A stretch of DNA of 64,000 bases from Bacteroidia bacterium (GTDB taxonomy: Bacteria; Bacteroidota; Bacteroidia; B-17B0; Aurantibacillaceae): NCBI GenBank assembly GCA_016787785.1, contig JAEUTO010000006.1, positions 186,001 through 250,000 on the forward strand. Reading direction: 5' to 3'. The first letter of the stretch is position 1; each line of letters starts with the position of its first letter. The notes beneath the pieces are model-generated. The model was given only the letters and a program-made list of their open reading frames with translations. It searched no databases and was not told where the DNA came from. Below, piece by piece: positions 17,293 through 26,788 of the stretch. Made by a program: the position numbers and the translations under genes.

Positions 17293-18488
17293 TAGTACAA
17301 TAAATTGTGGTAAGGATAACGCTTAATGTGCATTTCTTTTACAAGATCGTAAACTGTTTTCTTCAGTTCCTCAATGTTCTCTTTTGTTTGTGCGCTAATA
17401 AACAAACAAGGATTATTAAGACTTTTCATCCAGGTATTCTTAATATCGTTTAAGGATAAATTCTCTCGCGTGGTTGGTGTAAGATCATCATCCTCTTTTT
17501 TGGTATAAGTAAAAGCATCGATCTTATTAAATACCAAAATAACCGGTTTATCGCCTGCGCCAATGTCCTGCAGGGTTTGTTTTACAACATTTAAATGATC
17601 TTCAAAATTCTTGTGTGATATGTCTACAACATGGATAAGCAGATCGGCTTCACGCACTTCATCTAAAGTTGATTTAAAACTTTCAACCAGTTCGGTAGGC
17701 AATTTTCTAATAAATCCAACGGTATCACTCAACAGAAAAAAAACATTGTCAATGGTCACTTTCCTAACTGTTGTATCTAAAGTAGCAAACAATTTATTCT
17801 CTGCAAAAACGGTGCTTTTGCTTAATAAATTCATGATCGTACTTTTGCCAACATTGGTGTAACCTACCAAAGCCACACGAATTAACTCGCCGCGGTTTTT
17901 GCGTTGCGTGGCCATTTGTTTATCTATCTCTTTTAATCTTTCCTTTAATAAGGCAATTTTATCGCGAACGATCCTTCTGTCAGTTTCAATTTCTTTTTCA
18001 CCGGCCCCGCCACGTGTTCCGGTTCCACCACGCTGCCGCTCTAAGTGGGTCCACATACCTGTTAAGCGCGGAAGCATGTATTGGTATTGCGCTAATTGTA
18101 CCTGGGTTTTTGCGTGCGCCGTTTGGGCACGCTGCTCAAATATCTCCAGAATTAAAGTAGTACGGTCTAATATTTTTTTTCCGAATTCTTTTTCAAGATT
18201 ACGTTGTTGTGATGGTGAAAGTTCGTCGTCAAAGATCACCACATCGATCTTATTTTCGAGCACATAATTTTTAATTTCGCTTACTTTCCCCTTGCCAATA
18301 AAAGTGGCTTTATCGGGTTTTTCTAATTTTTGCGTAAATGTTTTTTTTGTCTCAAGGCCGTAGGTCTCGGCTAAAAAGGCAAGCTCTTCCAGGTATTCTT
18401 TTGCAAGCCCATCGTCCTGTAACTTATTTATAACACCCATTAAAACACAGGTGTGTGTTGGTATTGCGGTAGAGTTCGTTTCTTTCAT
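17292..18488 (-). CDS. hflX: GTPase HflX
   Basis: 398-residue ribosome-associated GTPase that splits stalled 70S ribosomes, especially under heat stress. It has the HflX N-terminal domain (FIGKGKVSEIK), the glycine-rich GGTGTRGGAGEKEIETDRR segment, and the G domain with GYTNVGKST (G1), DTVGFI (G3) and FNKID (G4). Full length for the family. Followed by the overlapping GNAT gene and preceded by the cytochrome c gene on the same strand. Confidence 0.96.
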   Translation of the reverse strand: MKETNSTAIPTHTCVLMGVINKLQDDGLAKEYLEELAFLAETYGLETKKTFTQKLEKPDKATFIGKGKVSEIKNYVLENKIDVVIFDDELSPSQQRNLEKEFGKKILDRTTLILEIFEQRAQTAHAKTQVQLAQYQYMLPRLTGMWTHLERQRGGTGTRGGAGEKEIETDRRIVRDKIALLKERLKEIDKQMATQRKNRGELIRVALVGYTNVGKSTIMNLLSKSTVFAENKLFATLDTTVRKVTIDNVFFLLSDTVGFIRKLPTELVESFKSTLDEVREADLLIHVVDISHKNFEDHLNVVKQTLQDIGAGDKPVILVFNKIDAFTYTKKEDDDLTPTTRENLSLNDIKNTWMKSLNNPCLFISAQTKENIEELKKTVYDLVKEMHIKRYPYHNLLY

Positions 18489-18495
18489 TAATTTT

Positions 18496-19119
18496 TTAGT
18501 GCCCTTTTATTTGATCGTTAACATAGGCTGCTATAGCCGTTGCTTGCTCTTCGTTAACCTGTGCTGCTGGCATTGCGCCTTTGCCATGAGTTATTATTTC
18601 TTTAATAGCCGCAATATCCATTACCGAAGCGGTAAGGTCTTTTGCGCCCGACATGCCCAGTTTTCCATCTGCGCCATGACACAAATTACAATTGGCTTCA
18701 TATAAAGCTTTACCATCATTAGCAGCGATTGTAGTATCAACTTCTTTTGCAATACCTTTCTTTTTGTGGTAAACTTCTCCTAGACCAAAACTACCTGTGA
18801 TCATTAATAAACTTAATGCAGCCAACATTTTATTATTTCTTCTAAAGCCAATAACGGCAATAGGTATTGAGGCAAATATCATTACCAACTTTATCCATAA
18901 CATATAATCGTATTTGCCACCATATGGTATCTGCGTCATTAAATAAATGCCGGTAAGCAGGAACAAAAAACTGATGATAATTTCAAAAAGCCTTGTTTTT
19001 TTTGAGAATGTTTTAAGTAGATCAGTTTTGTTACTTAAAAGAAGCACAGTTTTTATAACATAAAGCAACAAAAAAAGACTAACTACTAAATAATGAGTGT
19101 GTAAAAAACCTTTATACAT
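18496..19119 (-). CDS. Membrane protein with C-terminal cytochrome c domain
   Basis: About 207 residues starting at ATG 19119 (MYKGFLHTH); an upstream TTG at 19170 only adds a poor extension. About four membrane segments in the first 130 residues resemble SirB-type small membrane proteins. They are followed by a monohaem cytochrome c domain with the haem-binding motif CNLCH and a distal Met in the KGAMPAAQVN region. The haem domain should face the periplasm. It probably carries electrons between a quinone or oxidoreductase and an oxidase; no partner genes are adjacent. Confidence 0.8.
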   Translation of the reverse strand: MYKGFLHTHYLVVSLFLLLYVIKTVLLLSNKTDLLKTFSKKTRLFEIIISFLFLLTGIYLMTQIPYGGKYDYMLWIKLVMIFASIPIAVIGFRRNNKMLAALSLLMITGSFGLGEVYHKKKGIAKEVDTTIAANDGKALYEANCNLCHGADGKLGMSGAKDLTASVMDIAAIKEIITHGKGAMPAAQVNEEQATAIAAYVNDQIKGH

Positions 19120-19276
19120 AATATGGATATTTACCGTAAAAATAGCAATAAATGGTAGAATAAAATGCAAATAAGAGCTAGTAATTTTGGTAAAACTGTT
19201 TAAATTTGAGGGTTTATGAATTGAGCGCCTTTAAGGTTACAATAGCATAAATAACTATATATAAATTATCACTTTG

Positions 19277-22200
19277 ATGAAAAGAATAAGCGCACTAGTT
19301 TTAGTATTCGGTTTTTTAAATTTCAATTTTTTCGGGCAATCTACTTTTCCCACAAACGGCGCGCCGTTTAATACGCATAGCATTTATGCTTTTGTGAATG
19401 CCACTATTTATATTGATTTTGAAACCATAATTAAAAAAGGAACACTTTTGATACAGGACGGTAAAGTTATAAATGCGGGCGAAAAACTAGAGGTACCAAA
19501 AAACGCCGTTATTTATGATCTTAACGGTAAATTCATTTATCCTTCGTTTATTGACCTGTATTCGGACTATGGACTTCAGGATGCAAAATCAGTTGTTAAT
19601 GGCGCTCATCATCGTCCAACCGGCGCACCGCAAATGGAAAGTAATTTAAAGGGTGCCTATGGCTGGAATCAGGCCATAAAAGCGGAAATTGAAAGTCACA
19701 AACTTTTTATTTTAAATAAAGATAAAGCGGAAGAGCTAAAGAAAATTGGGTTTGGTGCGGTTGTGTCTTGCCCTAAAGACGGTATTATTAGAGGAAGCGG
19801 CGTTTTTGTGAATTTAAACAATAAGAACGAGAACGAAAGTATAATTACAGATAAGGCAGCCGGTTTTTATTCTTTATCAAAGGGCACTTCAACGCAGGAA
19901 TATCCGAGTTCTTTAACCGGCTGTATTGCCCTTTTACGTCAAACGTATTATGATGCTTTGTGGTACGGACAAAATAAGAACAAAACGGAGTACAATATTT
20001 CATTAGAAGCCTTTAATAAAATTAAAGATCTGCCGTGTATTTTTGAAGCCAATGATAAATATAATGCTTTACGTGCAGCCAAAATTGGAACCGAATTTGG
20101 TGTTAAATATATTATTAAAGCCGGTGGCAATGAATACCAGAGGATCAACGATATTCAAAGCACACAATTAAAATATATTGTGCCTTTAAATTTTCCTGTT
20201 GCTTATGATGTGGAAGATCCTTTTGATGCAGAAGCAGTTTCTCTGGCTGATCTTAAGCATTGGGAATTGGCTCCAACAAATCCCGCGGCTTTTGAAAAAT
20301 CGTTTATTCAGTTTTGTTTAACTTCTGCTGACTTAAAAGAGAAAAGCCAGTTCTTGACCAATCTTAGAAAAGCGGTGAAACACGGACTTTCGGAAAAAAC
20401 AGCTTTAAAAGCTCTAACTATAAACCCAGCAACATTCATTAACGCACAAGATAAAGTTGGTGCGTTAAAAAAAGGATTATTCGCCAATTTTTTTATTAGT
20501 AATAAGTCAATTTTTGATAGTGAAGCAACGATTATGCAAACCTGGGTTGCAGGCGAGCCAACAGTATTCTCAGAGATTAATGCACCCGATATTCGTGGAA
20601 ATTATGTTTTAACAACCCCTGATAAAAATTTTAAAGTTAAATTCTCAGGTGATATTAACGCGCCACAGGCTAAGGTAACTATTGATACAACAAAGAAAAC
20701 TTTAAGTTATTCGTTCTCAAATAATTTTATTGCTTTTAGTTTTTCATATGATTCTACTAAGGCAATTCGCGGTACGGGAAATTATAATTTAGAAAATAAA
20801 GTTTTTGAAGGTAAAGCCCAATCGGCAAATGGCGATTGGTTCGATTTTAAATTGGCATTCGAATCGGCGGTAGATACAACAACGAAGCCAAAACCAGCAG
20901 ATAAGAAACTAGAATTAGGGAAGATCATATACCCTTTCAATGCATTTGGAGAGCCGTTGCCAGAAGAACAGGGGCTTTTTAAAGATCAATGGAATAAATT
21001 TAAGAACCGCTATTCTGCTATCTTAATAAAAAATGCAACTGTTTGGACTAATAGTGGCGATAGCGTTTTGGTAGATCATGACGTGTATATTGTTGAAGGA
21101 AAAATTGTCCGTATAGCAAAAAATATTGATGCCCCTAAAATGGCATACGCTAAAATTATTGATGCGCAGGGAAAACATCTTACACCCGGTATAATAGATG
21201 AACACAGTCACATTGCTTTAACAGCCGGCGTAAATGAAGGAACTCAGGCAAGTAGTGCAGAAGTGCGAATGGGCGATGTTTTAAATCCTGAGGATATTAA
21301 TATTTACCGTCAGCTTTCAGGTGGTGTTACAACTGCACAATTATTACATGGCTCGGCAAATCCTATTGGCGGGCAAAGTGTTTTGATCAAATTAAGATGG
21401 GGGCACACGGCAGAAGATCTTAAATATGAAAAAGCAGATGGTTTTATAAAATTTGCTTTGGGCGAAAATGTAAAACAAAGCAATTGGGGTGATCATAATT
21501 CCGTTCGTTTTCCTCAGTCAAGGATGGGTGTAGAACAGGTTTACAATGATTATTTTTCACGTGCTAAGGAATACGATCTGCAATGGCAATCGTTCTCAAA
21601 ATTAAATCCAAAGGATATTGAGAAAAATAAAATTAGCACACCACGCAAAGATCTGGAGTTAGATGCGCTTGCGGAGATCTTAAATAAAAAACGTTTTATT
21701 ACCTGTCACAGTTATGTGCAAAGCGAAATAAATATGTTAATGCATGTGGCAGACAGTTTTGGCTTTAAAGTAAATACATTCACACATATTTTAGAAGGCT
21801 ATAAAGTTGCTGATAAAATGAAGGCGCATGGTGTTAATGCCTCCACTTTTTCTGATTGGTGGGCTTATAAAAATGAAGTGATAGAAGCAATTCCATACAA
21901 CGCAGCTATACTAACTAGAATGGGCGTTAATACTTCTATAAACAGTGACGATGCTGAGATGGCCCGCAGACTGAACCAGGAAGCTGCAAAATCAATTAAG
22001 TACGGTGGTTTGACAGAGACAGAAGCTTTAAAATTAGTGACGTTGAATCCCGCAAAGATGTTGCACATAGATGATAAAGTAGGGAGTATTAAAGTCGGTA
22101 AAGTGGCTGATCTTGTATTGTGGACGGATAATCCACTAAGTGTTTATGCTGTTGCCGATAAAACAATAATTGATGGACAAATTTATTTTGATAGAGAAGA

Positions 22201-22372
22201 GGATGCGAAACTCAAACAATACATTAAAACTGAACGAGCCAGGATAATTGCAAAATTAGTATTAGAAAAACAAAAAGGCGGTAAAGTTGAAAAACTAAAA
22301 GCAAAACACGAACGCCTGTATCACTGCAATACTATAGAAGGTGTTGATGAAGAACTTACAGGGCACAGATAA
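19277..22372 (+). CDS. Secreted double amidohydrolase (inactive-looking N half, intact C half)
   Basis: 1031 residues with a signal peptide (cleavage probably near FFGQS, residues 20-24). The protein holds two amidohydrolase units in tandem. In the first, the usual HxH strand reads FIDLYSDYG and the other metal His residues are not evident, so it is probably inactive. The second, from about residue 580, has PGIIDEHSHIAL (HxH), CHSY, THILEG and INSDD, the metal ligands expected of an imidazolonepropionase-like hydrolase. ATG at 19277 is chosen over an in-frame TTG three bases earlier. It is probably a periplasmic hydrolase of an amide or cyclic ureide. The next gene is a related single-unit copy ten bases downstream. 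Confidence 0.88.
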   Translation: MKRISALVLVFGFLNFNFFGQSTFPTNGAPFNTHSIYAFVNATIYIDFETIIKKGTLLIQDGKVINAGEKLEVPKNAVIYDLNGKFIYPSFIDLYSDYGLQDAKSVVNGAHHRPTGAPQMESNLKGAYGWNQAIKAEIESHKLFILNKDKAEELKKIGFGAVVSCPKDGIIRGSGVFVNLNNKNENESIITDKAAGFYSLSKGTSTQEYPSSLTGCIALLRQTYYDALWYGQNKNKTEYNISLEAFNKIKDLPCIFEANDKYNALRAAKIGTEFGVKYIIKAGGNEYQRINDIQSTQLKYIVPLNFPVAYDVEDPFDAEAVSLADLKHWELAPTNPAAFEKSFIQFCLTSADLKEKSQFLTNLRKAVKHGLSEKTALKALTINPATFINAQDKVGALKKGLFANFFISNKSIFDSEATIMQTWVAGEPTVFSEINAPDIRGNYVLTTPDKNFKVKFSGDINAPQAKVTIDTTKKTLSYSFSNNFIAFSFSYDSTKAIRGTGNYNLENKVFEGKAQSANGDWFDFKLAFESAVDTTTKPKPADKKLELGKIIYPFNAFGEPLPEEQGLFKDQWNKFKNRYSAILIKNATVWTNSGDSVLVDHDVYIVEGKIVRIAKNIDAPKMAYAKIIDAQGKHLTPGIIDEHSHIALTAGVNEGTQASSAEVRMGDVLNPEDINIYRQLSGGVTTAQLLHGSANPIGGQSVLIKLRWGHTAEDLKYEKADGFIKFALGENVKQSNWGDHNSVRFPQSRMGVEQVYNDYFSRAKEYDLQWQSFSKLNPKDIEKNKISTPRKDLELDALAEILNKKRFITCHSYVQSEINMLMHVADSFGFKVNTFTHILEGYKVADKMKAHGVNASTFSDWWAYKNEVIEAIPYNAAILTRMGVNTSINSDDAEMARRLNQEAAKSIKYGGLTETEALKLVTLNPAKMLHIDDKVGSIKVGKVADLVLWTDNPLSVYAVADKTIIDGQIYFDREEDAKLKQYIKTERARIIAKLVLEKQKGGKVEKLKAKHERLYHCNTIEGVDEELTGHR

Positions 22373-22381
22373 ATTACATCT

Positions 22382-23668
22382 ATGAAAAACATATTACATA
22401 TAATTTTTTTGATGCTTGGCTTAAATGCTTTAGCTCAAAAAACCTATTCGCACATTGCGTTAATTAATGCAACTGCACATATTGGTAATGGAAATATAAT
22501 CGAGAACAGTATAATTGTGATCAATAAAAATAAATTGGAGATGGTAAGCAGCGTTACAGGCATACGCCTAAATCCAAGTGCTTATGATACCGTTATTGAT
22601 CTTGTAGGAAAACATATTTATCCGGGTTTGATCAACACAAATAATATTCTTGGTTTGCACGATGCTGAAGCGGTTAGAGCCACAAAAGATTTTGCCGAGG
22701 TTGGGAATATTAATCCGCATATCAGATCATTGATTGCATATAATACCGATAACATAATTATACCAACGGTAAAAACAAATGGAATTCTTTATACACAAGT
22801 TACGCCCCGTGAAGGATTAATTAGTGGGTCATCCTCAGTAATGGCATTAGAAGGATGGAACTGGGAAGACGCTGTATTAAAGGCCGACGACGGCATTCAT
22901 TTAAATTTCCCTAAAGCCATTAAACGTAAATTTACCGAAGAAGAAGGCCTTTCCGTTGCAGCAAATAAAAATTATACAACGGAAATTAATTACCTGTACA
23001 AATTTTTTGCCGATGCACAAGCTTATTGTGCGATGCCAACTCCTGCAGAAAAAAATATTCGTTTTGAAGCCATGCGCGGTGTTTTTAATGGCACAGCAAA
23101 TTTATATTTGCATGCAGAAAAAGCAAAAGATATTTTAAGTGCTATCAACTTCGCGAAAAAATATAGCATTAAAAAACCTGTAATAGTTGGTGGTAAAGAG
23201 TCTTACAAGATCACTTCTGTTCTTAAGAAAAACAATATCCCGGTAATGTTGAACCGCGTTAACGATCTGCCAGACAATGCTGATGATGATGTAGATATCG
23301 TTTATCGTACGCCCTATCTTTTGCAAAAAGATAGTATTTTATTTTGCTTACAGCTAGAAGGAGACATGGAAGCGATGCAAAGCAGGAACCTACCGTTCAA
23401 CGCCGGAGTTGCTGTGGCGTATGGTCTTACAAAAGAACAAGCTCTTACAAGTATTAGTTATAGTGCGGCAAAAATTTTGGGAATTGAGAAAGAAACAGGA
23501 ACGCTTGAAGAAGGAAAATTAGCCTCTTTAATAGTTAGCGATGGAGATATTTTAGACATGAAAACAAATAATATTATTTTAGCATACATTGCCGGAAAAA
23601 GCGTTAACCTTATAAATAAACAAACAGAATTGTATCAAAAATACAAAACTAAATACGGAATTAAATAA
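22382..23668 (+). CDS. Amidohydrolase-superfamily protein lacking the HxH metal site
   Basis: 428 residues with a signal peptide (ALAQK near residue 19). It has the overall amidohydrolase frame (IYPGLINTNNILGL near residue 80, then GTLEEGKLASLIV near the end), but the PG-x-ID-HxH motif reads GLINTNN, so the first metal pair is missing. It most resembles the degenerate N-terminal half of the gene just upstream. It may form a structural or regulatory subunit with it. Short spacing on both sides suggests an operon with the upstream hydrolase and pdxA. Confidence 0.82.
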   Translation: MKNILHIIFLMLGLNALAQKTYSHIALINATAHIGNGNIIENSIIVINKNKLEMVSSVTGIRLNPSAYDTVIDLVGKHIYPGLINTNNILGLHDAEAVRATKDFAEVGNINPHIRSLIAYNTDNIIIPTVKTNGILYTQVTPREGLISGSSSVMALEGWNWEDAVLKADDGIHLNFPKAIKRKFTEEEGLSVAANKNYTTEINYLYKFFADAQAYCAMPTPAEKNIRFEAMRGVFNGTANLYLHAEKAKDILSAINFAKKYSIKKPVIVGGKESYKITSVLKKNNIPVMLNRVNDLPDNADDDVDIVYRTPYLLQKDSILFCLQLEGDMEAMQSRNLPFNAGVAVAYGLTKEQALTSISYSAAKILGIEKETGTLEEGKLASLIVSDGDILDMKTNNIILAYIAGKSVNLINKQTELYQKYKTKYGIK

Positions 23669-23671
23669 ATT

Positions 23672-24724
23672 ATGATCGAGAATAAAGTAATTGTTGGCAT
23701 CTCCCAGGGAGACATAAATGGAATAGGTTTAGAAGTTGTTTTAAAAACTTTAATGGAGCCGGGTATTGCAGATATTTGCACACCTGTTCTATTCAGTTCG
23801 CAAAAAACAGTTTCGTATTACAGAAAAGTTTTAGGGCTAGAAGAATTTAGTTTTAATCCTATGCGCGATTTTTCGCAACTAAGTGCAAGAAAAGTAAATG
23901 TTTTTGTCTGTTACGAGGAAGAGGTAAATATTGAAATGGGAAAAGCAACAGATGTGAGCGGAAAATATGCATTCATCTCCCTTGAAAAGGCAAGTATGGC
24001 ACTATTTGATAAACATATTGACGCACTTGTTACTGCCCCCATTAATAAAAGTAACATTCAAAGCGAAGACTTTAAATTTGTTGGTCATACAGAATATCTA
24101 GGATCAAAGTTTTCTGGTGACCCATTAATGTTGATGTGTTCTGAAAGCGGCTTGCGCATTGCAGTTGCAACAGGTCATGTGCCTTTAAAAGATGTTGCTT
24201 CAAAATTGACTATCGACGGTGTGTCGAATAAAATAATTCATCTAAACGAATCAATGATCAAAGATTTTGGTATTCGTAAGCCGAAAATTGCGGTGCTTGG
24301 GCTAAATCCTCACGCGGGTGACGGTGGTGCGATCGGCAACGAAGATAAAGAGATCATTATTCCGGCCATCGAAAAAACAAAAACCAACGGTTTGGTATAT
24401 GGTCCATATTCTGCCGATGGTTTTTTTGGGAATGGTACTTACAAACAATTTGATGCTGTTTTAGCAATGTATCACGATCAGGGATTGATCCCATTTAAAA
24501 CCATTGCTTTTAATGAAGGTGTAAATTTTACCGCCGGCTTAAACGTAGTGAGAACAAGCCCTGACCATGGCACCGGATACGATATTGCCGGAAAAAATAA
24601 AGCCAATGAGCAGTCGTTTAAAAAGGCGCTTTATGCTGCCATTGATATTTTTAAGAACCGCAAATTATATGCAGAAATAACTGAAAATCCACTGCATATC
24701 GGCACAATTAAGAAAGAGAGATAA
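23672..24724 (+). CDS. pdxA: 4-hydroxythreonine-4-phosphate dehydrogenase PdxA
   Basis: 350 residues. NAD-dependent oxidation of 4-phosphohydroxy-L-threonine in de novo pyridoxal phosphate synthesis (DXP-dependent route). Segments ISQGDINGIGLEV, TAPINKSNI, FVGHTEYL, GLNPHAGDGG, MYHDQGLIP and RTSPDHGTGYDIAGK contain the three metal-binding histidines and the substrate-binding residues. It starts three bases after the amidohydrolase stop codon and ends at a strong terminator, so it closes that operon. Confidence 0.96.
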   Translation: MIENKVIVGISQGDINGIGLEVVLKTLMEPGIADICTPVLFSSQKTVSYYRKVLGLEEFSFNPMRDFSQLSARKVNVFVCYEEEVNIEMGKATDVSGKYAFISLEKASMALFDKHIDALVTAPINKSNIQSEDFKFVGHTEYLGSKFSGDPLMLMCSESGLRIAVATGHVPLKDVASKLTIDGVSNKIIHLNESMIKDFGIRKPKIAVLGLNPHAGDGGAIGNEDKEIIIPAIEKTKTNGLVYGPYSADGFFGNGTYKQFDAVLAMYHDQGLIPFKTIAFNEGVNFTAGLNVVRTSPDHGTGYDIAGKNKANEQSFKKALYAAIDIFKNRKLYAEITENPLHIGTIKKER

Positions 24725-24729
24725 CCCAA

Positions 24730-24768
24730 AAAAGGAAACGAATTCCCCATGTTTCCTTTTCTTTTTTT
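24730..24768 (+). terminator. Rho-independent terminator after pdxA
   Basis: Perfect 10-bp stem AAAAGGAAAC (24730-24739) / GTTTCCTTTT (24751-24760), an 11-nt loop, then CTTTTTTT. It starts six bases after the pdxA stop codon. Confidence 0.85.
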
Positions 24769-24805
24769 AAGAATTTAGTTAACATATTTTAACTACCGCA
24801 AAATC

Positions 24806-24834
24806 TTTGCAAACCCTTACCAATGTTATCTTTA
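24806..24834 (+). promoter_or_regulatory. Likely promoter of the moxR-bat operon
   Basis: TTTG at 24806-24809, a 17-base gap and TATCTTTA at 24827-24834 resemble the Bacteroidota TTTG/TAnnTTTG promoter. It lies between the pdxA terminator and the moxR ATG at 24860. Confidence 0.4.
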
Positions 24835-24859
24835 CCTGTTATTCTAATAAAATAGATTT

Positions 24860-25849
24860 ATGGTAGATATTAAAGAAATTAACGAACGAATTCAGCAGGA
24901 AAGTGCCTTTGTTGACATCCTGACTGTTGAAATGGACAAAGTTATTATTGGTCAAAAAAGTATGGTCGAGCGTTTGTTGATCGGCTTACTAAGTAACGGT
25001 CACATCTTGTTAGAAGGTGTTCCGGGATTAGCAAAAACTTTAGCAATTAATACATTGGCAAAGTGCGTTGATGGCCAGTTCAGCCGTATACAGTTCACTC
25101 CTGATCTTTTACCGGCCGACGTTATTGGTACACAGATCTACAATCAAAAGCAAGAAGCTTTTTCTATTCGTAAAGGACCTATTTTTGCGAACTTTGTGTT
25201 GGCCGACGAGATCAATCGTGCTCCGGCAAAAGTTCAATCTGCTTTATTAGAAGCCATGCAGGAAAAGCAAGTTACTATAGGTGACCAAACTTTTAAATTA
25301 CCAAATCCTTTTTTAGTGCTTGCAACTCAAAATCCTATCGAGCAAGAGGGAACTTATCCATTGCCTGAAGCACAAATGGATCGTTTTATGCTTAAAGTTG
25401 TGATAGGTTATCCAACTAAAGAAGATGAACGTAAAATTATAACTTCTAATATTCAACCGGGTGGTATGCCACAGGTAAATTCTGTTCTTTCTCCTGATGC
25501 GATCGTTAAAGCGCGTGCTGTGGTTAAAGATGTTTACATGGATGAGAAGATCGAAAGATATATTGTTGATATTGTTTTTGCATCACGTTTTCCTAAAGAG
25601 TATAAACTTCAAAAATTTGAAGGTTTAATTTCTTACGGAGGATCGCCGCGTGCAAGTATTAATTTAGCTTTGGCTGCAAAAGCATATGCTTTTATCAAAC
25701 GTCGTGGTTACGTAATTCCCGAAGACGTTCGTGCTATCTGCACAGATGTAATGCGTCATCGGGTTGGTTTAACTTACGAAGCCGAAGCTGAGAACATTAC
25801 TTCAGAAAACATCATTACCGAAATTTTAAATACAGTTGAAGTTCCTTAG
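24860..25849 (+). CDS. moxR: MoxR family AAA+ ATPase
   Basis: 329 residues. AAA_3-type ATPase with Walker A GVPGLAKT near residue 55, Walker B LADEINRAPAKVQSALLEAM, and sensor segment LATQNPIEQEGTYPLPEAQMDRF. MoxR ATPases act as chaperones for von Willebrand factor A (vWA) proteins, and the DUF58, BatA and BatB proteins encoded next are the expected clients. It is the first gene of the operon. A 70-base AT-rich repeat-containing gap separates it from the DUF58 gene. Confidence 0.95.
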   Translation: MVDIKEINERIQQESAFVDILTVEMDKVIIGQKSMVERLLIGLLSNGHILLEGVPGLAKTLAINTLAKCVDGQFSRIQFTPDLLPADVIGTQIYNQKQEAFSIRKGPIFANFVLADEINRAPAKVQSALLEAMQEKQVTIGDQTFKLPNPFLVLATQNPIEQEGTYPLPEAQMDRFMLKVVIGYPTKEDERKIITSNIQPGGMPQVNSVLSPDAIVKARAVVKDVYMDEKIERYIVDIVFASRFPKEYKLQKFEGLISYGGSPRASINLALAAKAYAFIKRRGYVIPEDVRAICTDVMRHRVGLTYEAEAENITSENIITEILNTVEVP

Positions 25850-25880
25850 CATTTAAGAATTAAGATTTTAGAAGTTAGAT

Positions 25881-25917
25881 TCTAAGTCTTAAATCATAAA
25901 TCTTAAATCATAAATCA
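25881..25917. repeat. AT-rich repeat upstream of the DUF58 gene
   Basis: Tandem TCTTAAATCATAAA units (TCTTAAATC and ATAAATC alternating) end two bases before the ATG at 25920. A 23-base core is identical to one in the leader of the E2 gene (62835-62877), in the same orientation relative to the downstream gene. Both are in 5' leaders; the function, if any, is unknown. Confidence 0.6.
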
Positions 25918-25919
25918 AC

Positions 25920-26786
25920 ATGGAAACCTCAGAGCTTTTAAAAAAAGTACGCAAAATTGAAATTAAAACCCGTGGTTTGAGTAGTCAGATCTTTTCGGGA
26001 GAATATCATAGCGCTTTTAAGGGCAGGGGTATGGCCTTTTCTGAAGTTCGCGAATACACGCCGGGTGATGACGTAAGAACGATCGACTGGAATGTTACAG
26101 CAAGATTTAGCACGCCATTCGTAAAAGTTTTTGAAGAGGAGAGAGAATTAAGTGTTGTATTGGTGGTAGACGTAAGTGCCAGTGGTGCGTTTGGAACGAA
26201 CAAACAATTTAAACAAGAATTGATCACAGAACTTTGTGCAGTGGTTGCTTTTTCTGCAGCACAAAATAACGATAAAATTGGCGTGATATTTTTTAGCGAT
26301 AAGATCGAAAAGTTTATTCCGCCAAAAAAAGGAAAGTCGCACGTATTAAGAATTATTAGGGAACTTCTTGAATTTAAACCGCAGAATAAAAAAACAAATT
26401 TAGAAGTTGCTTTAAAATATTTAACTAACGTTATTAAGAAAAAAAGTATAGTGTTCTTAATAAGCGATTTTTTTGCCGATTCAGATTATAAAGACGCTTT
26501 AAAGATCGCAAATAAAAAGCATGACCTTGTTGCCTTGCGTATTGTAGACAAAACCGAGACAGAATTGCCAAATGTGGGATTGATAAAATTAAAAGATAAT
26601 GAATCAGGAAAAATAATGTGGGTGGATACAAGTGACAAAACATTCAGGAAACAGTTTGCCGTTAACCATTTGAAATTTGAAGAGAATTTAAAAGATATAT
26701 TTAATAGAAGCGGTGTTGACGCTACAAATATTTTTACGCACGAAAATTATGTTAAGCCTTTGATGAATTTATTTAAGAATCGTTAG
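25920..26786 (+). CDS. DUF58 domain protein of the Bat operon
   Basis: 288 residues with the DUF58 signature GMAFSEVREYTPGDDVRTID followed by WNVTARF near residue 50 and a vWA-like fold with VDVSASGAFG. The protein is soluble. In Bacteroidota it follows moxR and is thought to be part of the same MoxR-vWA complex acting at the inner membrane. It ends two bases before the next gene, which has a TTG start. Confidence 0.92.
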   Translation: METSELLKKVRKIEIKTRGLSSQIFSGEYHSAFKGRGMAFSEVREYTPGDDVRTIDWNVTARFSTPFVKVFEEERELSVVLVVDVSASGAFGTNKQFKQELITELCAVVAFSAAQNNDKIGVIFFSDKIEKFIPPKKGKSHVLRIIRELLEFKPQNKKTNLEVALKYLTNVIKKKSIVFLISDFFADSDYKDALKIANKKHDLVALRIVDKTETELPNVGLIKLKDNESGKIMWVDTSDKTFRKQFAVNHLKFEENLKDIFNRSGVDATNIFTHENYVKPLMNLFKNR

Positions 26787-26788
26787 AA

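Noticed and set aside
25881-25917. AT repeat as a CRISPR array
   Set aside because: Units are short and directly adjacent without spacers; it is a simple AT-rich tandem repeat.
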